A model generated the notes under the pieces. The model was not told where the DNA came from and ran no database searches. It saw nothing but the letters and a program-made list of their open reading frames with translations. Of a stretch of DNA of 64,000 bases, positions 56,688-64,000 are shown piece by piece. Numbering within the stretch: the first letter of the stretch is position 1; each line of letters begins with the position of its first letter. The position numbers and the translations under genes are program-made. The DNA lies in the NCBI RefSeq assembly GCF_009848685.1, contig NZ_WXTX01000003.1:310001-374000 (forward strand). Reading direction: 5' to 3'. This stretch comes from Andreprevotia sp. IGB-42. Lineage in GTDB: Bacteria > Pseudomonadota > Gammaproteobacteria > Burkholderiales > Chitinibacteraceae.

Positions 56688-57656
56688 TCAGTGAACGGCC
56701 ACTTCCTTGAATTTTCCGTAAGCCATCAGGCGCTCGAACCGGTCGGTCAGCAACTGGTCGACCGATTTCTCCTGCAAGCCCTTGAGCGCATCGGCAATCG
56801 ATTTTTTCATCGCCACCATCATTTGCGCATGGTTGCGGTGCGCGCCGCCCACCGGCTCGTTTACCACCTTGTCCACCAAGCCCAGTGTTTTCAGGCGCGT
56901 GGCGGTAATACCCATCGCTTCGGCAGCATCCGATGCCTTCTCGGCGGTTTTCCACAAGATGGATGCACAGCCTTCCGGTGAAATCACCGAATAAGTCGAG
57001 TACTGCAGCATCTGCACGATATCGCCTACGGCAATCGCCAGCGCGCCACCGGAACCGCCCTCACCGATCACCGTGGTGAGGATGGGTACGCGCAACTTGG
57101 TCATTTCAAACAGGTTGCGCCCGATCGCTTCGGACTGACCACGCTCTTCCGCGCCGATGCCCGGATAAGCACCGGGGGTATCGACGAAAGTGAGCACCGG
57201 CAAATTGAATTTCTCGGCCAGCTTCATCAGGCGCAGCGCCTTGCGGTAGCCTTCCGGGCGCGGCATGCCGAAATTGCGGTAGATTTTTTCCTTGGTATCA
57301 CGGCCTTTCTGGTGGCCGATCACCATCACGCTCTGGCCGTTGAAGCGCGCCATGCCGCCAACGATGGCCGCATCGTCCGCATAGCTGCGATCGCCATGCA
57401 ATTCTTCGAAATCAGTAAACAATGCGCCCAGGTAATCGAGCGTGTACGGGCGCTGCGGGTGCCGTGCCACCTGCGAAATCTGCGAGGCGGTGAGCTTGGC
57501 GTAGATGGTCTTGGTCAGTTCCTGGCTTTTCTTTTCCAGGTGGCCGATTTCAACGGAAATGTCGACGGCTGAATCATCCTGCACGAAGCGCAGTTCTTCG
57601 ATTTTGTTTTCCAGCTCTGCAATCGGCTGTTCGAAATCAAGAAACGTGGTTTTCAT
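56688..57656 (-). CDS. accA: Acetyl-CoA carboxylase carboxyltransferase subunit alpha
   Basis: A 322-residue carboxyltransferase subunit that, with AccD, moves the carboxyl from biotin to acetyl-CoA in fatty acid synthesis. Diagnostic segments are [40 protein letters not shown] and [11 protein letters not shown]. The N-terminal coiled segment ([14 protein letters not shown]) is also typical. Length is normal. It is followed without a gap by tilS. Confidence 0.97.
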   Translation of the reverse strand: MKTTFLDFEQPIAELENKIEELRFVQDDSAVDISVEIGHLEKKSQELTKTIYAKLTASQISQVARHPQRPYTLDYLGALFTDFEELHGDRSYADDAAIVGGMARFNGQSVMVIGHQKGRDTKEKIYRNFGMPRPEGYRKALRLMKLAEKFNLPVLTFVDTPGAYPGIGAEERGQSEAIGRNLFEMTKLRVPILTTVIGEGGSGGALAIAVGDIVQMLQYSTYSVISPEGCASILWKTAEKASDAAEAMGITATRLKTLGLVDKVVNEPVGGAHRNHAQMMVAMKKSIADALKGLQEKSVDQLLTDRFERLMAYGKFKEVAVH

Positions 57657-57851
57657 CAAGCTTTACCTCTGGAGCGCATGGCTGCGCCGGCAGCGTGCGC
57701 ATAGGCGCAACACTGACGCAGCAACGCGGCAAATACTGGCTGTGCCGGCCGGGGCCGACACGCGGAATCGCGCAATCATACAGCAAGCCCGCGGGTGTCC
57801 AAAGACGCCCTTACAAGCGATCGTTTGATCCGGCTTTCAGCCAGTGGCGCA

Positions 57852-58274
57852 TCAAGCCCCGTTGCGGAACACGATATCCGCATGCAGCCCTATCTTCTGC
57901 AGGCCCTTGCGGGTTTTGGTATTCAGGATGATGGGCGCCACGGTATTGGCGGAAATGCTGTTCTTGCTTTCATCACGCTTGGCCAGGGTCAGCAGCAGGA
58001 TGGCATCTTCCGGCTTGTCGAGGCCCAGCAACGCGGTTTCCTCGTCATTCAGCTCGATCTGGTAATTGATGCCCAGCAGCTCTGCCTGCACCACGCTGAA
58101 TGCGACTTCGGCATCATCGAGCGACTGCAGCCACAGCACGGTCGGGTTGGGCTTATCCTCATGCAACAGCTTGTAGCGCGTCAGCGATTCAAAGCCGGGC
58201 AAGCCACGCGGAAAGGTCAGCACGGTATCCGGGTCCACTTCGATATCACCAAAACGGGTATGCACGATCTGCAT
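57852..58274 (-). CDS. fliW: Flagellar assembly factor FliW
   Basis: A 140-residue protein with the FliW pattern: RFGDIEVDPDTVLTFPRGLPGFE at the N-terminus and LLGLDKPEDAILLLTL in the middle. FliW binds flagellin and antagonises CsrA, which links flagellin synthesis to export; in some betaproteobacteria its role is less clear. No csrA lies nearby. The start at 58274 follows GGAG; an in-frame ATG 4 codons earlier overlaps that site. It is divergent from flgM. Confidence 0.92.
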   Translation of the reverse strand: MQIVHTRFGDIEVDPDTVLTFPRGLPGFESLTRYKLLHEDKPNPTVLWLQSLDDAEVAFSVVQAELLGINYQIELNDEETALLGLDKPEDAILLLTLAKRDESKNSISANTVAPIILNTKTRKGLQKIGLHADIVFRNGA

Positions 58275-58401
58275 GAATGTCTCCATATAATCCAGTGTTT
58301 GAATGCCTCGAAAGGCTCTTGCAGCATAGCCCAGCTTGCTGCTTCACCCTAGCCCGTGGCTACCGCAACAGCGCGCGTTCTAACATAAAGCGCTGATTTG
58401 C

Positions 58402-58428
58402 TAAAGTTTTCGCAGCCATTGTCGATAA
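58402..58428 (+). promoter_or_regulatory. Sigma-28 (FliA) promoter of flgMN
   Basis: TAAAGTTT, then exactly 11 bases, then GTCGATAA: one mismatch to the FliA consensus TAAAGTTT-N11-GCCGATAA. It lies about 70 bases before the flgM start. Confidence 0.8.
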
Positions 58429-58498
58429 TGGGCATAATAGAGATAAGTTTGCTGTGTATCCGCCTCGGGGTAAACAGCTTGGCGACAGGAATCTAACC

Positions 58499-58786
58499 AT
58501 GAAAATCGATCAAGCGGGTAAAACGCTTTCCCAGCCGCTGGGTCGGAGTGGGGAACGCACCGTCACCTCAAACAAGCGCAGCGATACCGGCAGCGTGGAT
58601 GACAGTGTGACCATCAATCCGGCAGCTGCGCAGCTTGGCAAGCTCGATGGCGGCAACACCCAGGTGTTCGACAACGACCGCGTGCAGGCGTTGCGCCAAG
58701 CTATTTCCGAAGGCCGTTTCACTGTACGCACCGACGTGATTGCCGACCGGTTGATCGACAGCGTCAAGGAACTCCTGGGCAAGTAA
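58499..58786 (+). CDS. flgM: Anti-sigma-28 factor FlgM
   Basis: A 95-residue protein with a polar, unstructured N-terminal half and a helical C-terminal half (DNDRVQALRQAISEGRFTVRTDVIADRLI) that holds FliA inactive until FlgM is exported through the hook-basal body. Length and layout match the family. The ATG at 58499 follows AGGA. A FliA promoter upstream gives the usual feedback loop. flgN begins 3 bases after its stop. Confidence 0.92.
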   Translation: MKIDQAGKTLSQPLGRSGERTVTSNKRSDTGSVDDSVTINPAAAQLGKLDGGNTQVFDNDRVQALRQAISEGRFTVRTDVIADRLIDSVKELLGK

Positions 58787-58789
58787 GTT

Positions 58790-59275
58790 GTGAGCAACAC
58801 CCCCGACACGCCAACCTATCCCCTGCTTTTATCGCTGGTGCAGACCGCGCATGCCGCGCTGGACCAGCTGTTGCAGCTGTTGCTGCAAGAACAGAACCTG
58901 CTTACCCACAACCAGATCGACCAGCTGGCAGCGCTCAGCCTGCAGAAGCACCAGGCTGCCAGCGTGGCTGAAACCGCCGGTGAGCGCCTGCAAACCGCAC
59001 TGCAATCGATCGGCGTGGACAATGATATCGATGTCGCCGCCTGGTTTACCCGATATGCACCGGAATCACTGGAAGCCTGGCAGCAACTGCGCGAAACCGC
59101 CCGGCAAGCCGCGCTATACAATCGCAGCAATGGCCAGTTGATCGAAACACGCCGGCAGTTGCTGGATCAGTTCGTCACACAACTGGCCAGCGCCCGTGGC
59201 GATTCGCTGTCGTACTCCAAAGCCGGGCAACTGCGTGGCGGCTCGGGCGGCAGCCTCAGCCGCGACAAGATCTGA
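58790..59275 (+). CDS. flgN: Flagellar export chaperone FlgN
   Basis: A 161-residue helical protein that starts with GTG 3 bases after the flgM stop. The FlgN pattern is visible in LLQEQNLLTHNQIDQLAAL near residue 28 and in NRSNGQLIETRRQLLDQ near 112. FlgN escorts the hook-junction proteins FlgK and FlgL to the export gate. Its C-terminal tail is Gly/Ser-rich. Position next to flgM supports the call. Confidence 0.88.
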   Translation: MSNTPDTPTYPLLLSLVQTAHAALDQLLQLLLQEQNLLTHNQIDQLAALSLQKHQAASVAETAGERLQTALQSIGVDNDIDVAAWFTRYAPESLEAWQQLRETARQAALYNRSNGQLIETRRQLLDQFVTQLASARGDSLSYSKAGQLRGGSGGSLSRDKI

Positions 59276-59340
59276 TCCCGGCTCCGGGCCACGGCATCAC
59301 GCAACGATCCGGATGCCGCATGGCGCTCATCAAGTAGCGC

Positions 59341-59901
59341 TCAGTTCTCTGCAAACAGTGTCGCGCCGCCCTGGTAGCGGCTGGCAAAATAAGCCAATCC
59401 CATCGATTCCACCCTGACCTTGCCATTGGTTGACGGCGCATGGATGAACTTGCCATCGCCCAGATAGATACCCACGTGCGAGTAGGGCTTGCCGCTGGTA
59501 TTGAAGAACACCAAGTCACCAGCCTGCAACCCCTGCCCGTTCACCGGGCGCGCCAGCCGCGCCATTTCTGCGGCGTTATGCGGCAGATCGATATCCAGCG
59601 CACTCTTGTATACAAACCGCACCAGGCCGCTGCAATCGAGGCCCGCTTCCGGGTTCTTGCCACCAAACTGGTAACCCACATCCAGCAGGCCCAGCGCGTA
59701 CAGCACCACTTCCTGCCGGTCCTTGCTGTCGACCTGCAGTTTGGCAATTGCATTGCGGTTGGGATTGGTGGCCTTGCCGGTTTTCTTCGCCGGCGGCGCG
59801 GTACTGCAGCCAGCCAGCCAGCCGCATAGCAAGGCAGCGGCAAGCAGCACAGGCCAGGTCATGCGCGGCGCACGCACCGGGATGGCATGCGCATGCATCA
59901 T
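59341..59901 (-). CDS. NlpC/P60 family peptidoglycan hydrolase lipoprotein
   Basis: A 186-residue cysteine peptidase that cleaves peptide stems in peptidoglycan. A signal peptide ends in a lipobox (CGWLAGCSTAPP), so it should be lipid-anchored. The NlpC/P60 domain begins near residue 65 and shows the catalytic cysteine in LDCSGLVRFVY and histidine in SHVGIYLG, with a third polar residue in FIHAPS. The start overlaps the stop of fliJ (ATGATG), which ties it to the flagellar operon. An alternative ATG at 59862 lacks a ribosome site. Confidence 0.9.
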   Translation of the reverse strand: MMHAHAIPVRAPRMTWPVLLAAALLCGWLAGCSTAPPAKKTGKATNPNRNAIAKLQVDSKDRQEVVLYALGLLDVGYQFGGKNPEAGLDCSGLVRFVYKSALDIDLPHNAAEMARLARPVNGQGLQAGDLVFFNTSGKPYSHVGIYLGDGKFIHAPSTNGKVRVESMGLAYFASRYQGGATLFAEN

Positions 59902-60329
59902 GATTCACGCCTGCGTGAATTGAATTCGTCCAGCAAGTTCTGCTCCCGCTTCAGTTCTTTCAGTTGTTCCGCGGTCAGGTGGCGATGCTCCAGCGCTTCG
60001 AACGCCTTCACTTTCTTTTCGCAATCGAACCACACCTGTTTCAGCCGTTCGTACTCGCCATGCAACCGTTGTACTTCACGGCTCTGGTTATCCGCCGCCT
60101 GATCGAGCTTGGCAAGAAACAGCTGGAAATCACGCCACTGGATCATCGTCATGCCGCCCTCTGCACCCTGCGCCAGCCGGGCACGGTATTCCTGCCGGTA
60201 TACGTTCACCTGCTCCAGCTTGCCCTGCGCGCTTTGCCAGGCGGCTTGCGCAGCCTGCATGTCGCGCGCGGCATCCTCGCGTGATTCACGCGCCAGATCC
60301 AGCAGGAAGGCAAAACGAAATGCAGCCAA
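59898..60329 (-). CDS. fliJ: Flagellar export protein FliJ
   Basis: A 143-residue, nearly all-helical protein with the FliJ N-terminus (AAFRFAFLLDLARESREDAARD) and coiled-coil heptads to the end. FliJ escorts export substrates and inserts into the FliI hexamer like a rotary stalk. The start is TTG at 60329, 6 bases after GGGAG. It follows fliI by 25 bases in the usual order. Confidence 0.87.
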   Translation of the reverse strand: MAAFRFAFLLDLARESREDAARDMQAAQAAWQSAQGKLEQVNVYRQEYRARLAQGAEGGMTMIQWRDFQLFLAKLDQAADNQSREVQRLHGEYERLKQVWFDCEKKVKAFEALEHRHLTAEQLKELKREQNLLDEFNSRRRES

Positions 60330-60354
60330 TCGGCACTCCCGTCAGGTGTTCACG

Positions 60355-61755
60355 TCAGCCAAACAGCGCGGCCAGTTTCATTCTGGCACCATCGTAGGAT
60401 TCCCGTTCATTGATGCCCTGCTGCAAAAACGCCTCCAGCGCCGGGAAACGCCGGATGGCATCGTCCAGCACCGGGTCGGAACCGGGCACGTAGGCACCCA
60501 CGCTGATCAGGTCGCGGCTGCGCTGGTAACGCGACCACAGGTACTTGAAGCGGCGCGTCAGATCGTATTCTTCCTTGCTGATGATGTCGTGCATCACACG
60601 GGAAATCGATGCCTCGATATCGATTGCCGGGTAATGGCCTGATTCCGCCAGCTGGCGCGACAACACGAAGTGCCCATCAAGAATGGCCCGCGCATTGTCG
60701 GCAATCGGATCCTGCTGGTCGTCTCCCTCGGACAACACGGTGTAGAACGCGGTAATCGAGCCGCCACCTTCGCGGCCATTGCCGGCACGCTCCACCAGTT
60801 GCGGCAGCCGTGCAAATACGGACGGCGGATAGCCCTTGGTGGCCGGTGGCTCGCCCACCGCCAGCGCAATCTCCCGCTGCGCCATTGCATAGCGCGTCAG
60901 CGAATCCATGATCAGCAATACGTTCTTGCCTTCGTTGCGGAAATACTCGGCAATACTGGTGGCGTAGGCAGCGCCATACAGGCGCAGCAACGGCGGCGTA
61001 TCGGCCGGCGCGGCCACCACCACCGAGCGTGCACGCCCTTCGTCGCCAAGAATGTTCTCGATGAAGTCCTTCACTTCGCGGCCACGCTCGCCGATCAGGC
61101 CCACCACCACTACATCGGCGGTGGTATAGCGCGCCATCATGCCCAGCAATACCGACTTGCCCACGCCGGAGCCGGCAAACAGCCCCAGCCGCTGGCCGCG
61201 GCCTACGGTGAGCATGCTATTGATCGCTCGCACACCCACATCCATCACATCGCGCACCGGCTCGCGGTCCATCGGGTTATATGGGCGGGCAAACAGCGGC
61301 ATGTAGCCGGCGATATCGAGCTTGCCCTTGCCATCGAGCGGGCGGCCAAGACCATCGAGGATACGCCCCAGCAAGCCCCAGCCCACCGGCACTTGCCGGC
61401 CGTGGTCTTCCTGGCGACGCTGCTGCGCGCGGGATTTGCCGTACTCTGGCACCCAGGCGGCCACGTCCTCGTGCGGAATCACCGCGGCGCCTGGCTCGAC
61501 GCCATACACCTCGGCAATCGGCATCAGGAACAACCGTTCTTCCTGGAAGCCCACTACCACGGCTTCCACCGGGTGACCGCTGGCGGTCATCACTTCACAC
61601 GATGCCCCCACCGGCAGCTTGAGGCCCACGGCTTCCAGCACCAGGCCGGATACACGGGTCAGCCGGCCGCGCGGCAACCACGGGCGAATATGCTGAACAG
61701 CTTCAGCGCTGTCGGCTAGGTATTGCCGGGTACGATCGAGCAGGTCATTCATCAT
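60355..61755 (-). CDS. fliI: Flagellum-specific ATP synthase FliI
   Basis: A 466-residue export ATPase, homologous to the F1 beta subunit. Walker [16 protein letters not shown] has its lysine at 200; Walker B is in [18 protein letters not shown]; the conserved [18 protein letters not shown] follows. It energises the flagellar type III export gate. The N-terminal domain carries a short basic insert at about 106-125 ([14 protein letters not shown]). The start lies inside the 3' end of fliH (11-bp overlap). Confidence 0.95.
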   Translation of the reverse strand: MMNDLLDRTRQYLADSAEAVQHIRPWLPRGRLTRVSGLVLEAVGLKLPVGASCEVMTASGHPVEAVVVGFQEERLFLMPIAEVYGVEPGAAVIPHEDVAAWVPEYGKSRAQQRRQEDHGRQVPVGWGLLGRILDGLGRPLDGKGKLDIAGYMPLFARPYNPMDREPVRDVMDVGVRAINSMLTVGRGQRLGLFAGSGVGKSVLLGMMARYTTADVVVVGLIGERGREVKDFIENILGDEGRARSVVVAAPADTPPLLRLYGAAYATSIAEYFRNEGKNVLLIMDSLTRYAMAQREIALAVGEPPATKGYPPSVFARLPQLVERAGNGREGGGSITAFYTVLSEGDDQQDPIADNARAILDGHFVLSRQLAESGHYPAIDIEASISRVMHDIISKEEYDLTRRFKYLWSRYQRSRDLISVGAYVPGSDPVLDDAIRRFPALEAFLQQGINERESYDGARMKLAALFG

Positions 61756-62767
61756 CGGGTTGCGCAGCAGCAGGCTGGGCTGGCGCGGCGGCCGGCGCCT
61801 GATTCGCTGCAACAACCTCTGCGCCTTCGGCTGGCGGTGGCGCTGCCGATGCATGCGTTTGTACTGGCGCGGGTTGCGCGGCTGGCTGGGCATCCGGCTG
61901 CGCCGGCATCGACTCCGTTGGTGCGGCTTCAGGGGCCACAGCTTCCTGCGGCGCAGCAGCGGACGGCGTAGGCGCTGCCGCGGGCAAACTGGCCGGAATC
62001 GGCGCATTCCACGCCAGATCGGCACGCTTGTCGCGCCCCAGCACGCGCAGCTGCGTGGCCCAGCGCGTTGCCAGCGACATATCCAGCTGTGAGGACGGGG
62101 TTTCGATACGGCTGCCACCACGGGCCAATTGCGGGTCTGGCAGCAAACGCCATACATCGCTGGGCAATTCCGCTTCCAGCAATGCGCCCAGCGCGGTCAG
62201 GTCTTCCGGGTTGAGGTACAGTCGCGATGGCGCACGCGCCAGTGGCAGGCTGGCAATCGCATCGCGGATTACCGGCAACACATTGAGCGGGTCCGCTTCC
62301 ACCTGCGTACGGGTCAGCTGCCGGGCCAGCACCAATGCCAGATCCAGTACCGATTCCGCTATGCCCGCTTCGCTATCCGCGCTCAATGCACTCAGGCCCT
62401 GCATCAGCTCGCCCAGCCTGGCCATCTCGTCCTCGGCCACCAGCCGCCCCTGTTCGAGGCCGGCATCAAAGCCTTCGCGGTGCGCCTGCCGGCGTATTCC
62501 CTCCAGCTCCTCCGCCGTTGGCAGCGGCACCGCATCGACAGGAATCTCTTCGACTTCCGGCACAACGGGTTCTGCCCATACCACCTCGGGCTCGGCCGCT
62601 ACCACTTCCGGCGGCAACTCGGGCTCGACAACAGCTTGTTCCACCTTGGGCACAAGCGCGCGTGCAGCACGGGTGCTCTTGGCATCCTCGTTGATCGCTG
62701 CCAGTTCCCAGCGCTCCCAGGCAGTAGTTTGTTCGCGCGGAATGACGCGCTGATTCGGACCTGCCAC
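61745..62767 (-). CDS. fliH: Flagellar assembly protein FliH with long C-terminal tail
   Basis: A 340-residue protein. Residues about 80-250 carry the FliH pattern ([20 protein letters not shown] with GxxxG-like spacing; [26 protein letters not shown]). FliH regulates FliI and docks it at the C-ring. The N-terminus (30-85) is acidic and Pro/Val-rich. Beyond residue 256 an Ala/Pro/Gln-rich tail of about 85 residues is added, absent from typical FliH proteins of 220-260 residues. It starts 11 bases after fliG. Confidence 0.9.
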   Translation of the reverse strand: MAGPNQRVIPREQTTAWERWELAAINEDAKSTRAARALVPKVEQAVVEPELPPEVVAAEPEVVWAEPVVPEVEEIPVDAVPLPTAEELEGIRRQAHREGFDAGLEQGRLVAEDEMARLGELMQGLSALSADSEAGIAESVLDLALVLARQLTRTQVEADPLNVLPVIRDAIASLPLARAPSRLYLNPEDLTALGALLEAELPSDVWRLLPDPQLARGGSRIETPSSQLDMSLATRWATQLRVLGRDKRADLAWNAPIPASLPAAAPTPSAAAPQEAVAPEAAPTESMPAQPDAQPAAQPAPVQTHASAAPPPAEGAEVVAANQAPAAAPAQPAAAQPDDE

Positions 62768-62778
62768 GATGTATCGCC

Positions 62779-63786
62779 TTATTCAACCAGCCCTTCGTCA
62801 CCCTTGCCGCCGAGTACGATTTGGCCTTCATCGGCAAGACGCCGCACAATCTTGAGGATTTCCTTCTGCTCGGATTCGACTTCCGACAACTTGACCGGGC
62901 CCTTGGCCTCCAGGTCGTCGCGCAGCATCTCCGCAGCCCGCTGCGACATGTTCTTGAAGATCTTGTCGCGCAACGCCTGGCTGGTGCCCTTGAGCGCCAC
63001 CACCAGTGAATCGGACTGGATCTCACGCAGCAGCAACTGGATGCCACGGTCGTCGATATCCAGCACATTGTCGAAGGTGAACATCTTGTCCTGGATCTTC
63101 TGCGCCAGTTCCGGATCGTATTCGCGCACGTTGGCAATGGCCGATGCTTCCACCACACCCCCCATGAAGTTGAGGATGTCGGCGGCCATCTGCACCCCAC
63201 CCATCGCGCTCTTCTTCACGCGGTCCGAGCCCGACAGCAGTTGCGTCAGCACGTCGTTCAGCTCCTTCAGCGCCGCTGGCTGCACGCCTTCCAGCGTGGC
63301 AATCCGCAGCACCACGTCGTTGCGCAAGCGTTCAACGAATTGCGCCATGATTTCGGACGACTGATCCGGCTCCAGGTGCACCAGGATAGTGGCAATGATC
63401 TGCGGGTGTTCGTTCTTGATGAGTTCGGCCACTGCGGCCGAATCCATCCATTTGAGCGATTCGATGCCGTTATTGTCATTACCTTGCAGGATGCGATCGA
63501 GCAGGTTTGCAGCCTTGTCGGTACCCAAGGCCTTGGTCAGCACCGAGCGGATATACTCGTCTGCAGCGCCGAGGTTGGCGCGATTCTGCGTGGACGAGAG
63601 GAAATCGCCCAGCACGCTATCGACTTCCTCACGCTTGACGTTGTTCATGCTGGCCATCTCGAAGCCCAGCTTCTGCACTTCCTTGGGACCGAGATACTTG
63701 AATACTTCGACGGCGGCATCTTCCCCGAGCGTCATCAACAGGATGGCGGCCTTGCGCACGCCCTCTTCGTTCATTGCGGCTGCCAT
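62779..63786 (-). CDS. fliG: Flagellar motor switch protein FliG
   Basis: A 335-residue rotor protein of the C-ring. The N-terminal domain binds FliF (EGVRKAAILLMTLGEDAAVEVFKYL). The middle has the EHPQ motif (IKNEHPQIIATILVHL). The C-terminal torque domain has FTFDNVLDIDDRGIQLLLRE with the charged residues that face MotA. Length is normal. The start at 63786 follows GGAGG. It is followed by fliH in the same operon. Confidence 0.96.
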   Translation of the reverse strand: MAAAMNEEGVRKAAILLMTLGEDAAVEVFKYLGPKEVQKLGFEMASMNNVKREEVDSVLGDFLSSTQNRANLGAADEYIRSVLTKALGTDKAANLLDRILQGNDNNGIESLKWMDSAAVAELIKNEHPQIIATILVHLEPDQSSEIMAQFVERLRNDVVLRIATLEGVQPAALKELNDVLTQLLSGSDRVKKSAMGGVQMAADILNFMGGVVEASAIANVREYDPELAQKIQDKMFTFDNVLDIDDRGIQLLLREIQSDSLVVALKGTSQALRDKIFKNMSQRAAEMLRDDLEAKGPVKLSEVESEQKEILKIVRRLADEGQIVLGGKGDEGLVE

Positions 63787-63801
63787 ATTGCCACCTCCGG
63801 C

Positions 63802-64000
63802 TTACGCCACCTTGTTGGGATTGCCGCTGTCTTCTGCCTGAGACATCCATTCGCGCATGATGGTTGCAACCATGCGCGGATCGTTCTTGGCGATTTCCTT
63901 GGCCTGTTGCAGCAGATCGGCAAATGCCGATGCACGGGCCGAATCGCTTTCTTCCTGCGCGGCCTTGAGCGCTGCAGCCACCGAGCCTTCTTCGTCCAGC
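63802..64000 (-). CDS. fliF: Flagellar M-ring protein FliF, C-terminal end only
   Basis: The last 65 residues of a gene that begins beyond the right edge. The visible part is acidic, then shows KEIAKNDPRMVATIMREWMS, the conserved FliF tail that binds FliG. The stop lies 15 bases before the fliG start, which gives the canonical fliF-fliG-fliH-fliI-fliJ order. Confidence 0.88.
   Translation of the reverse strand, partial: LDEEGSVAAALKAAQEESDSARASAFADLLQQAKEIAKNDPRMVATIMREWMSQAEDSGNPNKVA

Overview
The window reads as a GC-rich (about 60 %) chromosomal segment of a motile Gram-negative betaproteobacterium, most likely from the Neisseriales (Chromobacteriaceae/Chitinibacteraceae type). This rests on conserved blocks known from that class (yhdP-nitrilase-tldD, fmdB-DUF502-aspS, gbsR-cydP-cydA-cydB-cydX) and on overall gene content; no rRNA or other taxonomic marker is present. 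I see no prophage, insertion sequence, CRISPR array, tRNA or rRNA.

Layout. 0-1.7 kb: the end of an Mla/MCE-type lipid transport operon (permease, a strikingly degenerate ATPase, MCE protein). 2-5.4 kb: trxB, then an isolated type II secretion trio gspL-gspM-gspN. 5.4-9.8 kb: a FixL/FixJ-like two-component pair, a BI-1/YccA membrane protein and a secreted DUF4124-like protein. 9.9-20.4 kb: an acyl-CoA hydratase/hydrolase, the tldD-nitrilase-yhdP operon and, divergent, glnE. 20.4-23.9 kb: a hypothetical protein, then fmdB-DUF502-aspS. 24-28 kb: cytochrome bd oxidase operon headed by a GbsR/MarR regulator with a palindrome at its own promoter. 28-34.4 kb: an orphan protein with a possible Tse2-like pattern, tonB, a CpxAR-like pair divergent from a CpxP/Spy-like protein, a RIO-type kinase, DUF1304 and DUF3617. 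34.4-39.2 kb: MacAB-TolC-like export operon. 39.3-47.8 kb: an iron acquisition region. It holds a PepSY membrane protein, a DUF2271 protein with an ApbE-type flavinylation motif, a DUF4198 protein, ApbE and a membrane-anchored flavodoxin/FAD reductase. Divergent from these is a Fur-box-controlled TonB-dependent siderophore receptor followed by piuC. 48-56.7 kb: LysE exporter, chemoreceptor, a small acidic protein, oxidoreductase, GST, srkA, a solute-binding protein and tilS-accA. 57.8-64 kb: flagellar genes fliW, flgM-flgN (with a FliA promoter) and fliF-fliG-fliH-fliI-fliJ followed by a coupled NlpC/P60 lipoprotein.

The most unusual signal is not a gene. Between 50.4 and 52.7 kb, five intergenic copies of one structured element occur, all in the same orientation. 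Each has two DnaA-box-like 9-mers exactly 11 bp apart, followed by a C-rich/G-rich hairpin; four copies also share an upstream hairpin and a spaced 12-mer. The second notable system is the predicted electron path from NADPH through a membrane flavoprotein, a PepSY protein and a covalently flavinylated periplasmic protein, apparently serving ferric-siderophore reduction beside its receptor.
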